Origin: a virus
Length of the DNA stretch: 37,010 nucleotides
Direction: 5' to 3' (one strand)
IMG/VR virus record: IMGVR_UViG_3300042868_004050
Coordinates: 1 to 37,010 of that record
In this document: piece after piece, positions 1 through 7,208 of the stretch
How positions within the stretch are numbered: the first letter of the stretch is position 1
Layout: every line of letters begins with the position of its first letter
Made by a program: the position numbers and the translations under genes
The notes under the pieces: model-generated
Told to the model about the DNA's origin: nothing
The model's input: only the letters and a program-made list of their open reading frames with translations
Database searches by the model: none

Positions 1-2
1 TT

Positions 3-1217
3 GGCGGGACAGGAACAGTCAGTGGTTTATCACTTACAGGTTCGGTATCAACAACGGGAAATCTTACATTGGGCGGCACATTAGCTGTTGCCAATGCAAG
101 CACGACTGCAACCGACTTGAATACTGCCTCGACCATTGTCGCTCGGGATGGCTCTGGTAACTTTTTTGCTGGAACCATTACAGCAGCTTTGACTGGCAAT
201 GCAACAACTGCTACATCTGCTACATCTGCTACAACCGCAGGAACAATTACAAGCCAAGCAAACAGCGCAACGATTACTGCTGCAACTACAAGCACGGCCT
301 CAACTATTGTTCTTCGAGATGCTTCAGGGGATTTTGCAGCCGGAACAATTACTGCTGCCTTGACTGGCAATGCATCAACCGCTACATCTGCTGCAACCGC
401 AGGAACAATTACAAGCCAAGCAAACAGCGCAACGATTGCTGCTGCAAGCGCAAACACTGCGTCTACTATTGTTCTTCGAGATGCTTCAGGGGATTTTGCA
501 GCCGGAACAATTACCGCATCTTTAACAGGTAACGCATCAACAGCAACATCTGCAACCACTGCGGGATCAATTACAAGTCAGGCTAACAGCGCAACAATTA
601 CTGCCGCAACTGCGAACACTGCATCTACTGTTGTTCTTCGCGACGCTTCGGGAAACTTTTCAGCCGGAACAATTACAGCAGCTTTGACTGGCAATGCATC
701 AACTGCAACCGCTGCGGGATCAATTACAAGTCAGGCAAACAGTGCAACTATTGCAGCGGCGACTTCAAGCACGGCTTCAACTATTGTTCTTCGAGATGCC
801 TCCGGGGATTTTGCTGCCAATACGATTGGTGCAGTCAATGTAAATATTTCAGGAACAATAACTCCGCAACTTACAAAATCAAAAGTTTATCAAGACTTTG
901 TTTCCAGCACGACTGCAAATTCAGCAACGACTAATATTGATTTGTCCTTGGGAAATACATTTGTAGTGACGATTTCTGCAAATACAACACTTGCATTTCT
1001 CAATCCACCGTCAGGAACAGATGTAACTTCATTCACGATTATTACGCTCAACGATGGTACTGGTGGTTATGCCGTTTCGTTCCCTGCTTCAGCAACTTGG
1101 GCAGGGGGTCAATTGCCAACAAGAACTACTGCGGCAAATAAACAAGACCTTTGGACTTTCTTTACTCGAAATGCGGGTACACAGTATGTCGGCACATTGT
1201 CCATCGCAAACTTCTAA
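3..1217 (+). CDS. Phage tail fibre protein, repeat-rich, 5'-truncated by the window edge
   Basis: The reading frame is open from base 3 with no stop, so the true start lies left of the window; the TTG at 69 is only an internal codon. The visible protein begins GGTGTVSG. It then has about five degenerate repeats of 51-54 residues, each containing a [ST]TIV[LA]RD[AG]SG[DN]F core, a GTITAALTGNAST segment and a TITSQANSATI segment. This motif family is typical of phage tail fibres and suggests a repetitive trimeric beta-structured shaft. The last ~110 residues (bases ~880-1217) are non-repetitive and rich in beta-type sequence, ending in GTLSIANF; this is the likely tip or receptor-contact domain. 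The gene is followed 8 bases later by another repeat protein, so it probably belongs to a tail-fibre operon. The fibre call is sound; the receptor is unknown. Confidence 0.8.
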   Translation, partial: GGTGTVSGLSLTGSVSTTGNLTLGGTLAVANASTTATDLNTASTIVARDGSGNFFAGTITAALTGNATTATSATSATTAGTITSQANSATITAATTSTASTIVLRDASGDFAAGTITAALTGNASTATSAATAGTITSQANSATIAAASANTASTIVLRDASGDFAAGTITASLTGNASTATSATTAGSITSQANSATITAATANTASTVVLRDASGNFSAGTITAALTGNASTATAAGSITSQANSATIAAATSSTASTIVLRDASGDFAANTIGAVNVNISGTITPQLTKSKVYQDFVSSTTANSATTNIDLSLGNTFVVTISANTTLAFLNPPSGTDVTSFTIITLNDGTGGYAVSFPASATWAGGQLPTRTTAANKQDLWTFFTRNAGTQYVGTLSIANF

Positions 1218-1225
1218 GGTACACA

Positions 1226-2824
1226 ATGAAGCTTGCAAAAAACCTACTCAGACAGAAAACGCGAGCAACGGTTTTTCAAACCGTTACATTTAACGCTCCT
1301 GGAATTTATTACCCACCGTATGGTAGGTCGGCTTTTTTACTGCAGGGTCAAGGTCAGCCGGGTAACTATGCAAGCGGCGGTAATTACGCCAGCATGAATC
1401 CAAATTCCGGTGCTAATTACGCTAATACGAACCCAGGCACTCCGCCTAGTTACGTAAGTACCAACCCAAATTCAGGCGGTAATGCCGCTAACACAAACCC
1501 CGTAACAGGCGGCAATTTCTCCAGCACAAATCCTGTAACAGGTGGCAACTACGCTAACACGAATCCTGTAACAGGTGGCAACTACGCTAACACGAACCCC
1601 GTAACAGGAGGTAATTACGCCAATACAAATCCTGTAACAGGCGGCAACTATGCCAATACAAATCCTGTAACGGGGGGCAATTACGTTAGTACTAATCCTG
1701 TAACAGGCGGCAACTACGCCGGAGTGAATCCAAACTCGGGCCCCAATTATTCTGGAATGAATGCCGCCACAGGCGGAAACTATGCCGGTGTGAATGCCGA
1801 CACTAACCCTACTTACGCAGGTACTAATCCGGGTTCAGGTGGCACCTATGCTGGTGAAAACCCCGGCTCTCCCGGCAATTACTCTGGCATGAATGCAAAT
1901 TCAGGCGGAAATTATGCTGGTGAGAATGCTGGATCGGGTGGAAATTATGCCGGTGCTAATCCCGGATCGGGTGGCAATGCTGCAACTAATCCATCTACTC
2001 CCGGCAATCCTGTGGGAACGCTTTATCAATATTTTTCACCTTATCTGGTTGACTCTTATAACGAATACCCCGGCGTTGTTTTTGCAGCTTCTACTTACTC
2101 AGACAATAACTCTGTTCCCGGATATCTTTATGTTGCTCAATATGGCACATATTATACTGCAAGCACTCCAGGAAATGCTTATACAAACCCTTACGTTCCG
2201 GGTAACGCTTACTATAATCCGTATACCCCGGGTAATGCTTACTATAATACTTATTTTCCCGGCAATCCCAATTATAATCCCTACACTCCAGGCAACGCCT
2301 ACTTTAATCCGTATGTAGCCGGTAATGCTAACTATAATCCTTATGTAGCCGGTAATCCCAACTATAATCCATATTATCCCGCCAATGCAAACTATAATCC
2401 TTATGTAGCCGGTAACCCCAACTATAATCCATACGTACCGGGGAATGATAACTACAACCCGTATGTACCGGGGAATCCTAATATCAATGCCTACGTGCCG
2501 GGAAATGATAATTACAACCCATACGTACCAGGGAATCTTAACTACAACCCTTATGTAGCCGGTAACGATAATTACAACCCGTATGTTCCGGGGAATGCTA
2601 ATTACAACCCGTATGTTCCGGGGAATGCTAATTACAACCCCTATTATCCTGGCAATCCATCGTCACCTAGTTCAGCACTGGGCGTGACTTTGCCCGGTGG
2701 CAGCAGCGATTCATCCGCACCTGTTATTGGTTATGTGCCGGTAGTCATTCAATACTCCAATAGTGGAACCCCCGTTACTGTACCAACAGGCGGTTATGTC
2801 TTAATTCAAAACACACAGCCATGA
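1226..2824 (+). CDS. Gly/Asn/Pro-rich tandem-repeat protein, probable fibre-associated adhesin
   Basis: This 532-residue protein has no family I recognise. I chose the ATG at 1226 because an AAGG lies 6 bases upstream (1216-1219) and it avoids a long overlap with the preceding fibre gene. After a basic N-terminus (MKLAKNLLRQKTRATVFQ) come 18 consecutive 11-residue units of the form GGNYANTNPVT (1376-1969). A non-repetitive linker follows, then 16 consecutive 10-residue units of the form PGNANYNPYV (2168-2647) and a short hydrophobic C-terminal segment. Such strict short periods suggest a solenoid or extended fibre. Codons vary between most units, so the protein pattern is under selection, while some neighbouring units are nearly identical in DNA, which suggests recent duplication. 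The next gene, a 2OG-Fe(II) dioxygenase, overlaps its stop as ATGA and may modify the repeat prolines or asparagines (inference). Confidence 0.72.
   Translation: MKLAKNLLRQKTRATVFQTVTFNAPGIYYPPYGRSAFLLQGQGQPGNYASGGNYASMNPNSGANYANTNPGTPPSYVSTNPNSGGNAANTNPVTGGNFSSTNPVTGGNYANTNPVTGGNYANTNPVTGGNYANTNPVTGGNYANTNPVTGGNYVSTNPVTGGNYAGVNPNSGPNYSGMNAATGGNYAGVNADTNPTYAGTNPGSGGTYAGENPGSPGNYSGMNANSGGNYAGENAGSGGNYAGANPGSGGNAATNPSTPGNPVGTLYQYFSPYLVDSYNEYPGVVFAASTYSDNNSVPGYLYVAQYGTYYTASTPGNAYTNPYVPGNAYYNPYTPGNAYYNTYFPGNPNYNPYTPGNAYFNPYVAGNANYNPYVAGNPNYNPYYPANANYNPYVAGNPNYNPYVPGNDNYNPYVPGNPNINAYVPGNDNYNPYVPGNLNYNPYVAGNDNYNPYVPGNANYNPYVPGNANYNPYYPGNPSSPSSALGVTLPGGSSDSSAPVIGYVPVVIQYSNSGTPVTVPTGGYVLIQNTQP
1376..1969 (+). 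repeat. Coding tandem repeat, 33 bp x 18 units
   Basis: Eighteen uninterrupted units of 33 bp encode variants of GGNYANTNPVT. Units 6-9 are identical in protein and nearly identical in DNA, while the flanking units are diverged. The phase never breaks until a 30-bp unit at 1970. It is an in-frame protein repeat, not a CRISPR array. Confidence 0.9.
2168..2647 (+). repeat. Coding tandem repeat, 30 bp x 16 units
   Basis: Sixteen units of 30 bp encode variants of [PA]GNxNYNPYV. The period (10 residues) differs from that of the first block (11 residues) in the same gene. Pro, Gly, Asn and Tyr positions are strongly conserved, and the first residue of each unit is Pro or Ala. Confidence 0.9.
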
Positions 2825-3426
2825 AACAAATTCCAGACATGAACCGCATTCCAGAAATGCACACCGCATTAGACAACTTCATTGTTTACCAAAATGGTTT
2901 TAATGAAGATGAATTAAGCAGAATCATTAATTTTGGAGAATTGGCTGAATTTCAAAAAGGTGAAGTTGGCTCGGGCAAGGAAGCAAAAGTTTCAGAGGAT
3001 ACCAGAGAAACAGATATTACTTGGTTACACCCACATCCCGACACGCAGTGGATTTATGAACGGATGTCAAGCATTGCAGCAAAAATCAATCACGATAAAT
3101 TTCAATTTGATTTAAGCCACTTTCAACCGTTTCAATATGGTAAGTACAAAACAAACGGACATTACAACTGGCACTTTGATTCAGGCCCCAATATGCCGGA
3201 ACATAGAAAACTATCATTTGTGCTTGGATTGGTTGACCCTAATGGATACGAAGGGGGAGAGTTTCAAATAAATACAAATGGAAATTCTGATAAAGCGCAT
3301 AGCTTTAAGATTCTCAAGGGAGATTTAATTGTATTCCCAGCTTTTATGGGGCATCGAGTTACACCTGTTACATCCGGTGAACGAATGACTTTAACAGCAT
3401 GGGCTATCGGTCCTAAATTCAGGTAA
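2821..3426 (+). CDS. 2-oxoglutarate/Fe(II)-dependent dioxygenase, prolyl 4-hydroxylase-like
   Basis: The 201-residue protein carries the signature of the 2OG-Fe(II) oxygenase superfamily. The metal ligands are H118 and D120 (NWHFDSG) and H178 (MGHRVTPV), with R188 (GERMTL) placed to bind the 2-oxoglutarate carboxylate. A typical GGEF strand precedes the distal histidine. Enzymes of this family couple oxidation of 2-oxoglutarate to hydroxylation of a substrate such as proline, asparagine or a nucleobase. The substrate cannot be read from sequence. The ATG at 2821 overlaps the stop of the upstream repeat gene (ATGA), so the two are translationally coupled; a role in hydroxylating that Pro/Asn-rich protein is an attractive inference. 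An alternative is a DNA- or metabolite-modifying enzyme, as proposed for related phage oxygenases. Confidence 0.87.
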   Translation: MKQIPDMNRIPEMHTALDNFIVYQNGFNEDELSRIINFGELAEFQKGEVGSGKEAKVSEDTRETDITWLHPHPDTQWIYERMSSIAAKINHDKFQFDLSHFQPFQYGKYKTNGHYNWHFDSGPNMPEHRKLSFVLGLVDPNGYEGGEFQINTNGNSDKAHSFKILKGDLIVFPAFMGHRVTPVTSGERMTLTAWAIGPKFR

Positions 3427-3431
3427 ATACA

Positions 3432-4151
3432 ATGAACTTAATCTCAATATTTAAAACGCCAGTCATTGAGTTTTTTTGTGATGAGCGCTATTTTGGCGTT
3501 GCACCAAACCCATGTCCCGCTAGTAAAAATATACCGGAGTGGTTTAAACAAATTCCTCCGATTAGCAAAACTACTAGAGACTCATTTTCAAGACCTGCAT
3601 TGAACGCAAAGAAATGTTTGCCAATGCTTGATGCAATGACCATTGGTTTCACGATGCCGTTAGCAATTAGCCAACACATCAAATCAAATCATGATTTATC
3701 AAAAATTGAAATTTGTTCAACATCAACAAATTTTGATAGAGCCGTTGAAAGGCATAGCTTGGAGCAAGTAGGCAATGCTGAAGTTTTTGGTAAAGCTGAT
3801 CCAGTCAAGTTCATTAACCCGTGGGTTGTAAAAACCGCCCCCGGATGGTCAACTTTATTTATACCGCCTATCAACAGTACAGAGGATAGATTTATTTGTT
3901 TGGGTGGGTTAGTTGATACAGATAAATATCCAAAGCAAGTTAACTTTCCAGCAAGATGGTTAAAGCCTAATTTTGATGACACCCTTGTTGCGGGAACACC
4001 TTTGGTAACAGCGATACCCATCAAACGGCAACACGTAGAACATGTCGCTCGTCAAATGACTGATGCTGAAGCAAAAGAAATTGACAGGATCAGACGTTGC
4101 CAAGATAGCAGAAGTCACTACTACACCCAAGAATTGAGATGCCCCCGATGA
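3432..4151 (+). CDS. Conserved phage protein of unknown function, paralogue A
   Basis: This 239-residue protein has no function I can assign. It starts 5 bases after the oxygenase gene, with AGGT at 3421-3424 as a ribosome site. Visible motifs are an N-terminal IPEWFKQIPP, a KKCLPMLDAMTIGFTMPL segment, a PGWSTLFIPP segment, a FPARW segment and a C-terminal AGTPLVTAIPIKR. The same ordered motifs occur in the next gene, so the two are tandem paralogues. There is no signal peptide or membrane segment. Small soluble proteins of this pattern occur beside tail-fibre genes in other phages. Position between a fibre operon and a fibre-assembly protein suggests a tail or host-interaction role, which is inference only. 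Confidence 0.7.
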   Translation: MNLISIFKTPVIEFFCDERYFGVAPNPCPASKNIPEWFKQIPPISKTTRDSFSRPALNAKKCLPMLDAMTIGFTMPLAISQHIKSNHDLSKIEICSTSTNFDRAVERHSLEQVGNAEVFGKADPVKFINPWVVKTAPGWSTLFIPPINSTEDRFICLGGLVDTDKYPKQVNFPARWLKPNFDDTLVAGTPLVTAIPIKRQHVEHVARQMTDAEAKEIDRIRRCQDSRSHYYTQELRCPR

Positions 4152-4876
4152 TGGCGCACGTCCGTTCTTGGTTTAGTCCTGCACCTGAAATAACATTCAG
4201 GCCACACTCGGGAGCACCTCAAGTTTCAAAGATTACGCGAATTCAATTGGCAAGCGAAGTTACGCCAAGTTGGTTAGCTGATCAAAAGAATTACGAAAAC
4301 AGCAGAGAAAAGTTTCAAAATTGTCCCGGTATGCACGACCTTATGAGGGCCGGTTATATCATCAACGCATGGGATGACATTAGGATAAAAGCGAATCGGG
4401 TTGGGACTATTGCTAAATTGACTATGTCTTTTACTCCTCAGTTGCAAGCAATGAGTCCTAAAGTTGTGACTGGTATCGCGCCAATTGAGAAAGATATGCC
4501 ATTGCAGGTATACAAATTAAATTCACCTTGGAGCATCACTACACGCGCCGGTTGGTCAGCAATGGTTTTACCCGCAACTTTCCATTCACCCTTTTTCAAA
4601 GACTTGTATGTTTACGGTGGCATCAATGATTACGAAGATTTTCACATCATGAATTTCATTTTTTCACCGCTACGTGAGTGTGAAGTTTTTATCCCAGCAG
4701 GGACTCCTTTGCTGCAAGTCATTCCATACAAACGCGAATCTTTGAAAGCCGTAACTGGCTCATCAACGCAACATGACCGTGATATTTATCACTTTTCTTT
4801 TCCTACGCGAGTACGGGCGGCGTATAGAAAATTATTTCACCACCGTAAAACTTACACACTGGAGCATCAAAAATGA
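4148..4876 (+). CDS. Conserved phage protein of unknown function, paralogue B
   Basis: This is the second copy of the family in the preceding gene, with the same order of motifs: FQNCPGMHDLMRAGYII, a SPWSITTRAGWSAMVLP segment, a FIFSPLR segment in place of FPARW, and AGTPLLQVIPYKR. Identity between the copies is low outside these motifs, so the duplication is old. In-frame ATGs exist at 4139, 4148 and 4151. I prefer 4148 because it gives the ATGA stop-start overlap seen repeatedly in this phage; 4139 would add MPP. The stop overlaps the next start by 4 bases. No enzymatic motif is visible, and both copies keep the cysteine, glycine and tryptophan core residues. Confidence 0.7.
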   Translation: MMAHVRSWFSPAPEITFRPHSGAPQVSKITRIQLASEVTPSWLADQKNYENSREKFQNCPGMHDLMRAGYIINAWDDIRIKANRVGTIAKLTMSFTPQLQAMSPKVVTGIAPIEKDMPLQVYKLNSPWSITTRAGWSAMVLPATFHSPFFKDLYVYGGINDYEDFHIMNFIFSPLRECEVFIPAGTPLLQVIPYKRESLKAVTGSSTQHDRDIYHFSFPTRVRAAYRKLFHHRKTYTLEHQK

Positions 4877-5283
4877 TAATTTATTACTGCATTGAAAAAG
4901 ACACAAAAAAAGCTTTATCTGCCGGGTTCTTAAAAGACACATGGGGAACAATTACCGGGATGAAAGATTTGGGCGAGCAAGAAGTTTATAACTTAACTTG
5001 GGCTAATTATCCCAATCATGGTTTCATGACTTTGTCAGCCGCTTTGGCATATGGTGTACTGCAAGAAGAGTTAGATGCTGCAAAAGTACTTGGTTCTGTA
5101 TTTCAATCTGATTATGTAAGAGCAGATAGGGTTGTCCGTTTGGCAGCGACTGATTGGAGGTTTCGTACCGACCAACAACCGGCGCAAGATTGGATTGACT
5201 ATTGCCAAGCACTACGCGACATCACGGATCAAACTGGATTTCCTTGGGAAATCAATTGGCCTGTTGAGCCATTAGTGGGGTAA
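4873..5283 (+). CDS. Tail fibre assembly / tail assembly chaperone-like protein
   Basis: The 136-residue protein ends with a pattern known from phage tail assembly chaperones (Phage_tail_APC-like): a basic-hydrophobic LAATDWRFRTDQQP, then W-x-x-Y-x-x-ALRDIT, then TGFPWEINWP. These domains are thought to help folding or attachment of the distal tail fibre. The N-terminal half is specific to this phage. One usual arginine in the WxxYRQALRDI motif is cysteine here (DYCQALRDI). The start overlaps the upstream stop as ATGA. Position at the end of the fibre block fits a fibre-folding helper. The motif match is good; the exact client protein is inferred. Confidence 0.72.
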   Translation: MIIYYCIEKDTKKALSAGFLKDTWGTITGMKDLGEQEVYNLTWANYPNHGFMTLSAALAYGVLQEELDAAKVLGSVFQSDYVRADRVVRLAATDWRFRTDQQPAQDWIDYCQALRDITDQTGFPWEINWPVEPLVG

Positions 5284-5286
5284 ACC

Positions 5287-5586
5287 ATGAGCACACAGAC
5301 ACCAGCATGGCAGAGAAAAGAAGGCAAGAGCCCCACGGGTGGTTTAAACGATAAGGGTCGTGCAAGCGCCCGTGCTGAAGGCATGAACCTAAAAGCACCC
5401 GTTAAGTCGGGGGATAACCCACGTAGGGCCAGCTTCCTAGCAAGGATGGGTGGTGCGCCTGGACCAGAGCGCGACTCTAAGGGCGCCCCAACTAGGCTTT
5501 TGCTGTCATTGAACGCTTGGGGCGCATCTTCTAAATCAGATGCCAAGTCAAAAGCAAACGCAATATCCGCAAGGAATAAGAAATGA
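5287..5586 (+). CDS. DUF6321-like small basic phage protein
   Basis: This 99-residue, very basic protein has the pattern I associate with DUF6321 in phages: TPAWQRKEGKSPTGGLN, then LKAPVKSGDNPRRASFLARM, then GPERDSKGAPTRLLLSL and a C-terminal AWGASSKSDA...ISARNKK. The function of the family is unknown. The charge suggests nucleic-acid or virion binding. It starts 3 bases after the fibre-assembly gene, with a GGGG upstream at 5277-5280. It closes the first operon; an 85-base gap with a palindromic operator follows. Confidence 0.75.
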   Translation: MSTQTPAWQRKEGKSPTGGLNDKGRASARAEGMNLKAPVKSGDNPRRASFLARMGGAPGPERDSKGAPTRLLLSLNAWGASSKSDAKSKANAISARNKK

Positions 5587-5617
5587 CTGACTTGGCATGC
5601 CAGTAATAACACACACG

Positions 5618-5629
5618 CTAACGTGTTAG
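5618..5629. promoter_or_regulatory. Palindromic operator CTAACGTGTTAG upstream of the membrane/lysis block
   Basis: The site is two inverted CTAAC arms around a GT spacer, extended by related flanks (ACACG on the left, TGTTG on the right). It lies in the 85-base gap before the gene at 5672. A weak -10-like TAAACT follows at 5635-5640, but I see no good -35. The identical 12-mer recurs at 13161 and, on the other strand, at 27790. Confidence 0.6.
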
Positions 5630-5671
5630 TGTTGTAAACTGCTGGTATGTAGGTTCTAAAAACACTAGCTA

Positions 5672-5929
5672 ATGCACTTGCCAACACAGATCATGTCACC
5701 CGAACAACGCGCTGAATTCATAGGGGAGCTAATGCTCCGAATCAACTCCGTTAACTCGTTGACAGACGAGGAGCTACGTTGGGTCAGGCTGGCTATTGAG
5801 AAGGAAGCGCAGTCCATAGCGCTTCGTAAAGCAATTATTGAGAAAACTTTGACTTCATTAATCTGGATGCTGGTCGTCGGGGTGGGGTACATATTTGTAG
5901 ATTTTATTCGGCGGCACGGGATTAAGTAA
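5672..5929 (+). CDS. Small single-pass membrane protein, unknown function
   Basis: The 85-residue protein has a charged N-terminal helical half (MSPEQRAEFIGELMLRI...EELRWVRLAIEKEAQ). One hydrophobic segment follows near residues 59-79 (LTSLIWMLVVGVGYIFVDF), then a short basic tail RRHGIK, so the C-terminus may be cytoplasmic. The start is uncertain: ATG 5672 and ATG 5693 (MSPEQ) are both in frame and neither has a convincing ribosome site. It is the first gene after the operator at 5618 and heads a run of membrane-associated genes leading to holin and endolysin. It could belong to the lysis or superinfection-exclusion functions, but nothing proves this. Confidence 0.65.
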   Translation: MHLPTQIMSPEQRAEFIGELMLRINSVNSLTDEELRWVRLAIEKEAQSIALRKAIIEKTLTSLIWMLVVGVGYIFVDFIRRHGIK

Positions 5930-5948
5930 AAGCAGGAAAAGGCTATGA

Positions 5949-6239
5949 ATGCGTCTGCTTTTTCTTCTTCTGCTGCTACTGGGGTTGGTCGGTGCCGCAG
6001 CCAAAGATGGATGTCATGTCCGAGAGTTCTGGTCGATTGCTCACAGCATTCACAACCCTTCAGAGCGCCATCAGCAACTCTCGATGTGGCTGACAAACAA
6101 TGCGAGGTTTTGCAGAAGTCAAGATTTAGCAGTCATTTGGAACAACTTGGCAATGTGGGCTGGCACAGCAGATTCATCAGAAGTCAGAGCCAAAGTTATT
6201 CATGGATACAAAGATGCGCTTGAACGTGAAAAGAAATGA
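5949..6239 (+). CDS. Secreted small protein with signal peptide, unknown function
   Basis: The 96-residue product begins MRLLFLLLLLLGLVGAAAKDG, a clear Sec signal peptide with likely cleavage near AAA-KD. The mature part has two cysteines and conserved-looking segments: REFWSIAHSIHNPSERH, CRSQDLAVIWNNLAMWAG and VIHGYKDAL. The pattern occurs in other phages of this type but has no known function to me. ATG 5949 is chosen over ATG 5945 because the AGGAAAAGG at 5934-5942 is correctly spaced and the frame yields the signal peptide. It has no lipobox, so it is not an evident Rz1 spanin. It lies upstream of the holin and endolysin, so a periplasmic lysis or envelope role is possible. Confidence 0.72.
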   Translation: MRLLFLLLLLLGLVGAAAKDGCHVREFWSIAHSIHNPSERHQQLSMWLTNNARFCRSQDLAVIWNNLAMWAGTADSSEVRAKVIHGYKDALEREKK

Positions 6240-6475
6240 TCCCGCCCCTGTACAAGTGGTATCCCATGGTTCAGCCAGAAGGTTACCCGACCAAGACAGA
6301 TGCGCTTGAGCGTAGGGCTGAACGTATGCAGGAAGAATATGCGCAAGCGTTAAAGATGAAAAAGATGGACAACAAAATTGACGCTATTGAGTTTGAGTTG
6401 TATGTGAAGAAGGCAGAACACAACCAACTTAGCCTTGAGATTTTTACCAACCGAAAAGTGGACATATTGGTGTAA
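6236..6475 (+). CDS. Small helical phage protein, unknown function
   Basis: The 79-residue protein overlaps the upstream stop by ATGA. After a proline/aromatic N-terminus (MIPPLYKWYPMVQPEGYP) it is charged and probably helical (ALERRAERMQEEYAQALKMKKMDNKIDAIEFEL), consistent with a short coiled coil. No signal peptide, membrane segment or catalytic motif is present. Tight packing between the secreted protein and a membrane protein indicates one operon. I do not recognise a family. Confidence 0.62.
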   Translation: MIPPLYKWYPMVQPEGYPTKTDALERRAERMQEEYAQALKMKKMDNKIDAIEFELYVKKAEHNQLSLEIFTNRKVDILV

Positions 6476-6477
6476 AC

Positions 6478-7206
6478 ATGGTCACAAAGAAACCCCCAGC
6501 CAAAGTGGCGCCCGTTAGGCGCAGAGCGCCTACGCCTAAGGCAGAGCAGACAATCAACGTGTCTGTAGCTGCCCCAGCTGCGGCCAAGACTGAAGCTAAG
6601 AAAGACGAGAGCACCGTTGGCAAGATCATCGGCCTGATCGAGTGGGTGGATAACCCATTCAAGTTGTTCACAGTCATCTTGCTGGGCTTCTTGGTTTTCG
6701 CTGGCTATTTTGCGTGGGACTCTCGTCAAGTGCTTTTGCACGCTATCACCACCCAGGACAAGATGCCGCAACTGGTCAAGCAAGACGAGCTGCTCATACC
6801 GGCCCGCAGCTTACTTAAAGATGTGGACGGCTTGGTGCTCCTGGTTCACAAGGCTAATCTTTCAACTAACAGCCGTACCACAGTGCTGGCTCTTAACGCC
6901 GATGGCACACGTGAGAAGACGATGGAGGGCACCGTGACGTCTCTCTTTAATGCCAGCGCAGATCGCAATGCTGCCATGGTGGCCATGCTGAACAACGAGG
7001 TTCTCTGCGAAGAGTTTAACCCGTCGAGCAAAGTGGGAGAGTGGGGCGCCAAGCAAGGTGTGCGTTATATGTGCCGTGGCTCTATACCACCCGATCCGGG
7101 AAAGTTTGCGGGGTATGTAGCCGTTGGATTTAAAGAAAAGCCAGAGGATATTGCAGCGCTTAAAACCCGCATCAATCTGGCAGCAACTGATATGTCGGAG
7201 GATTGA
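6478..7206 (+). CDS. Membrane-anchored protein with one transmembrane segment, unknown function
   Basis: The 242-residue protein has a basic, Ala/Pro/Lys-rich N-terminal tail (VTKKPPAKVAPVRRRAPTPK). A transmembrane segment at about residues 60-78 (KLFTVILLGFLVFAGYFAW) is followed by a C-terminal domain of ~160 residues. The topology resembles inner-membrane proteins with the larger domain in the periplasm, where the two cysteines (in EVLCEEF and YMCRGS) could pair. It lies directly before the holin gene, whose ribosome site is in its 3' end. A role in lysis control or as a host-membrane modifier is possible; I see no spanin or antiholin signature strong enough to name. Confidence 0.68.
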   Translation: MVTKKPPAKVAPVRRRAPTPKAEQTINVSVAAPAAAKTEAKKDESTVGKIIGLIEWVDNPFKLFTVILLGFLVFAGYFAWDSRQVLLHAITTQDKMPQLVKQDELLIPARSLLKDVDGLVLLVHKANLSTNSRTTVLALNADGTREKTMEGTVTSLFNASADRNAAMVAMLNNEVLCEEFNPSSKVGEWGAKQGVRYMCRGSIPPDPGKFAGYVAVGFKEKPEDIAALKTRINLAATDMSED

Positions 7207-7208
7207 TT

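Noticed and set aside
69-71. TTG at 69 as the start of the first tail-fibre gene
   Set aside because: The frame is open to base 3 with fibre-like sequence (GGTGTVSG...), so the gene is cut by the window edge.
1376-2647. Regularly spaced short repeats suggesting a CRISPR array
   Set aside because: The 33- and 30-bp units are contiguous, have no spacers and keep one open reading frame.
5592-5603. TTGGCATGCCAG palindrome after the DUF6321-like gene as a terminator
   Set aside because: The inverted repeat has no loop and is not followed by a T-run.
5229-5687. Minus-strand open frame of 152 codons
   Set aside because: It is antisense to the DUF6321-like and fibre-assembly genes, has no ribosome site and no recognisable motif.
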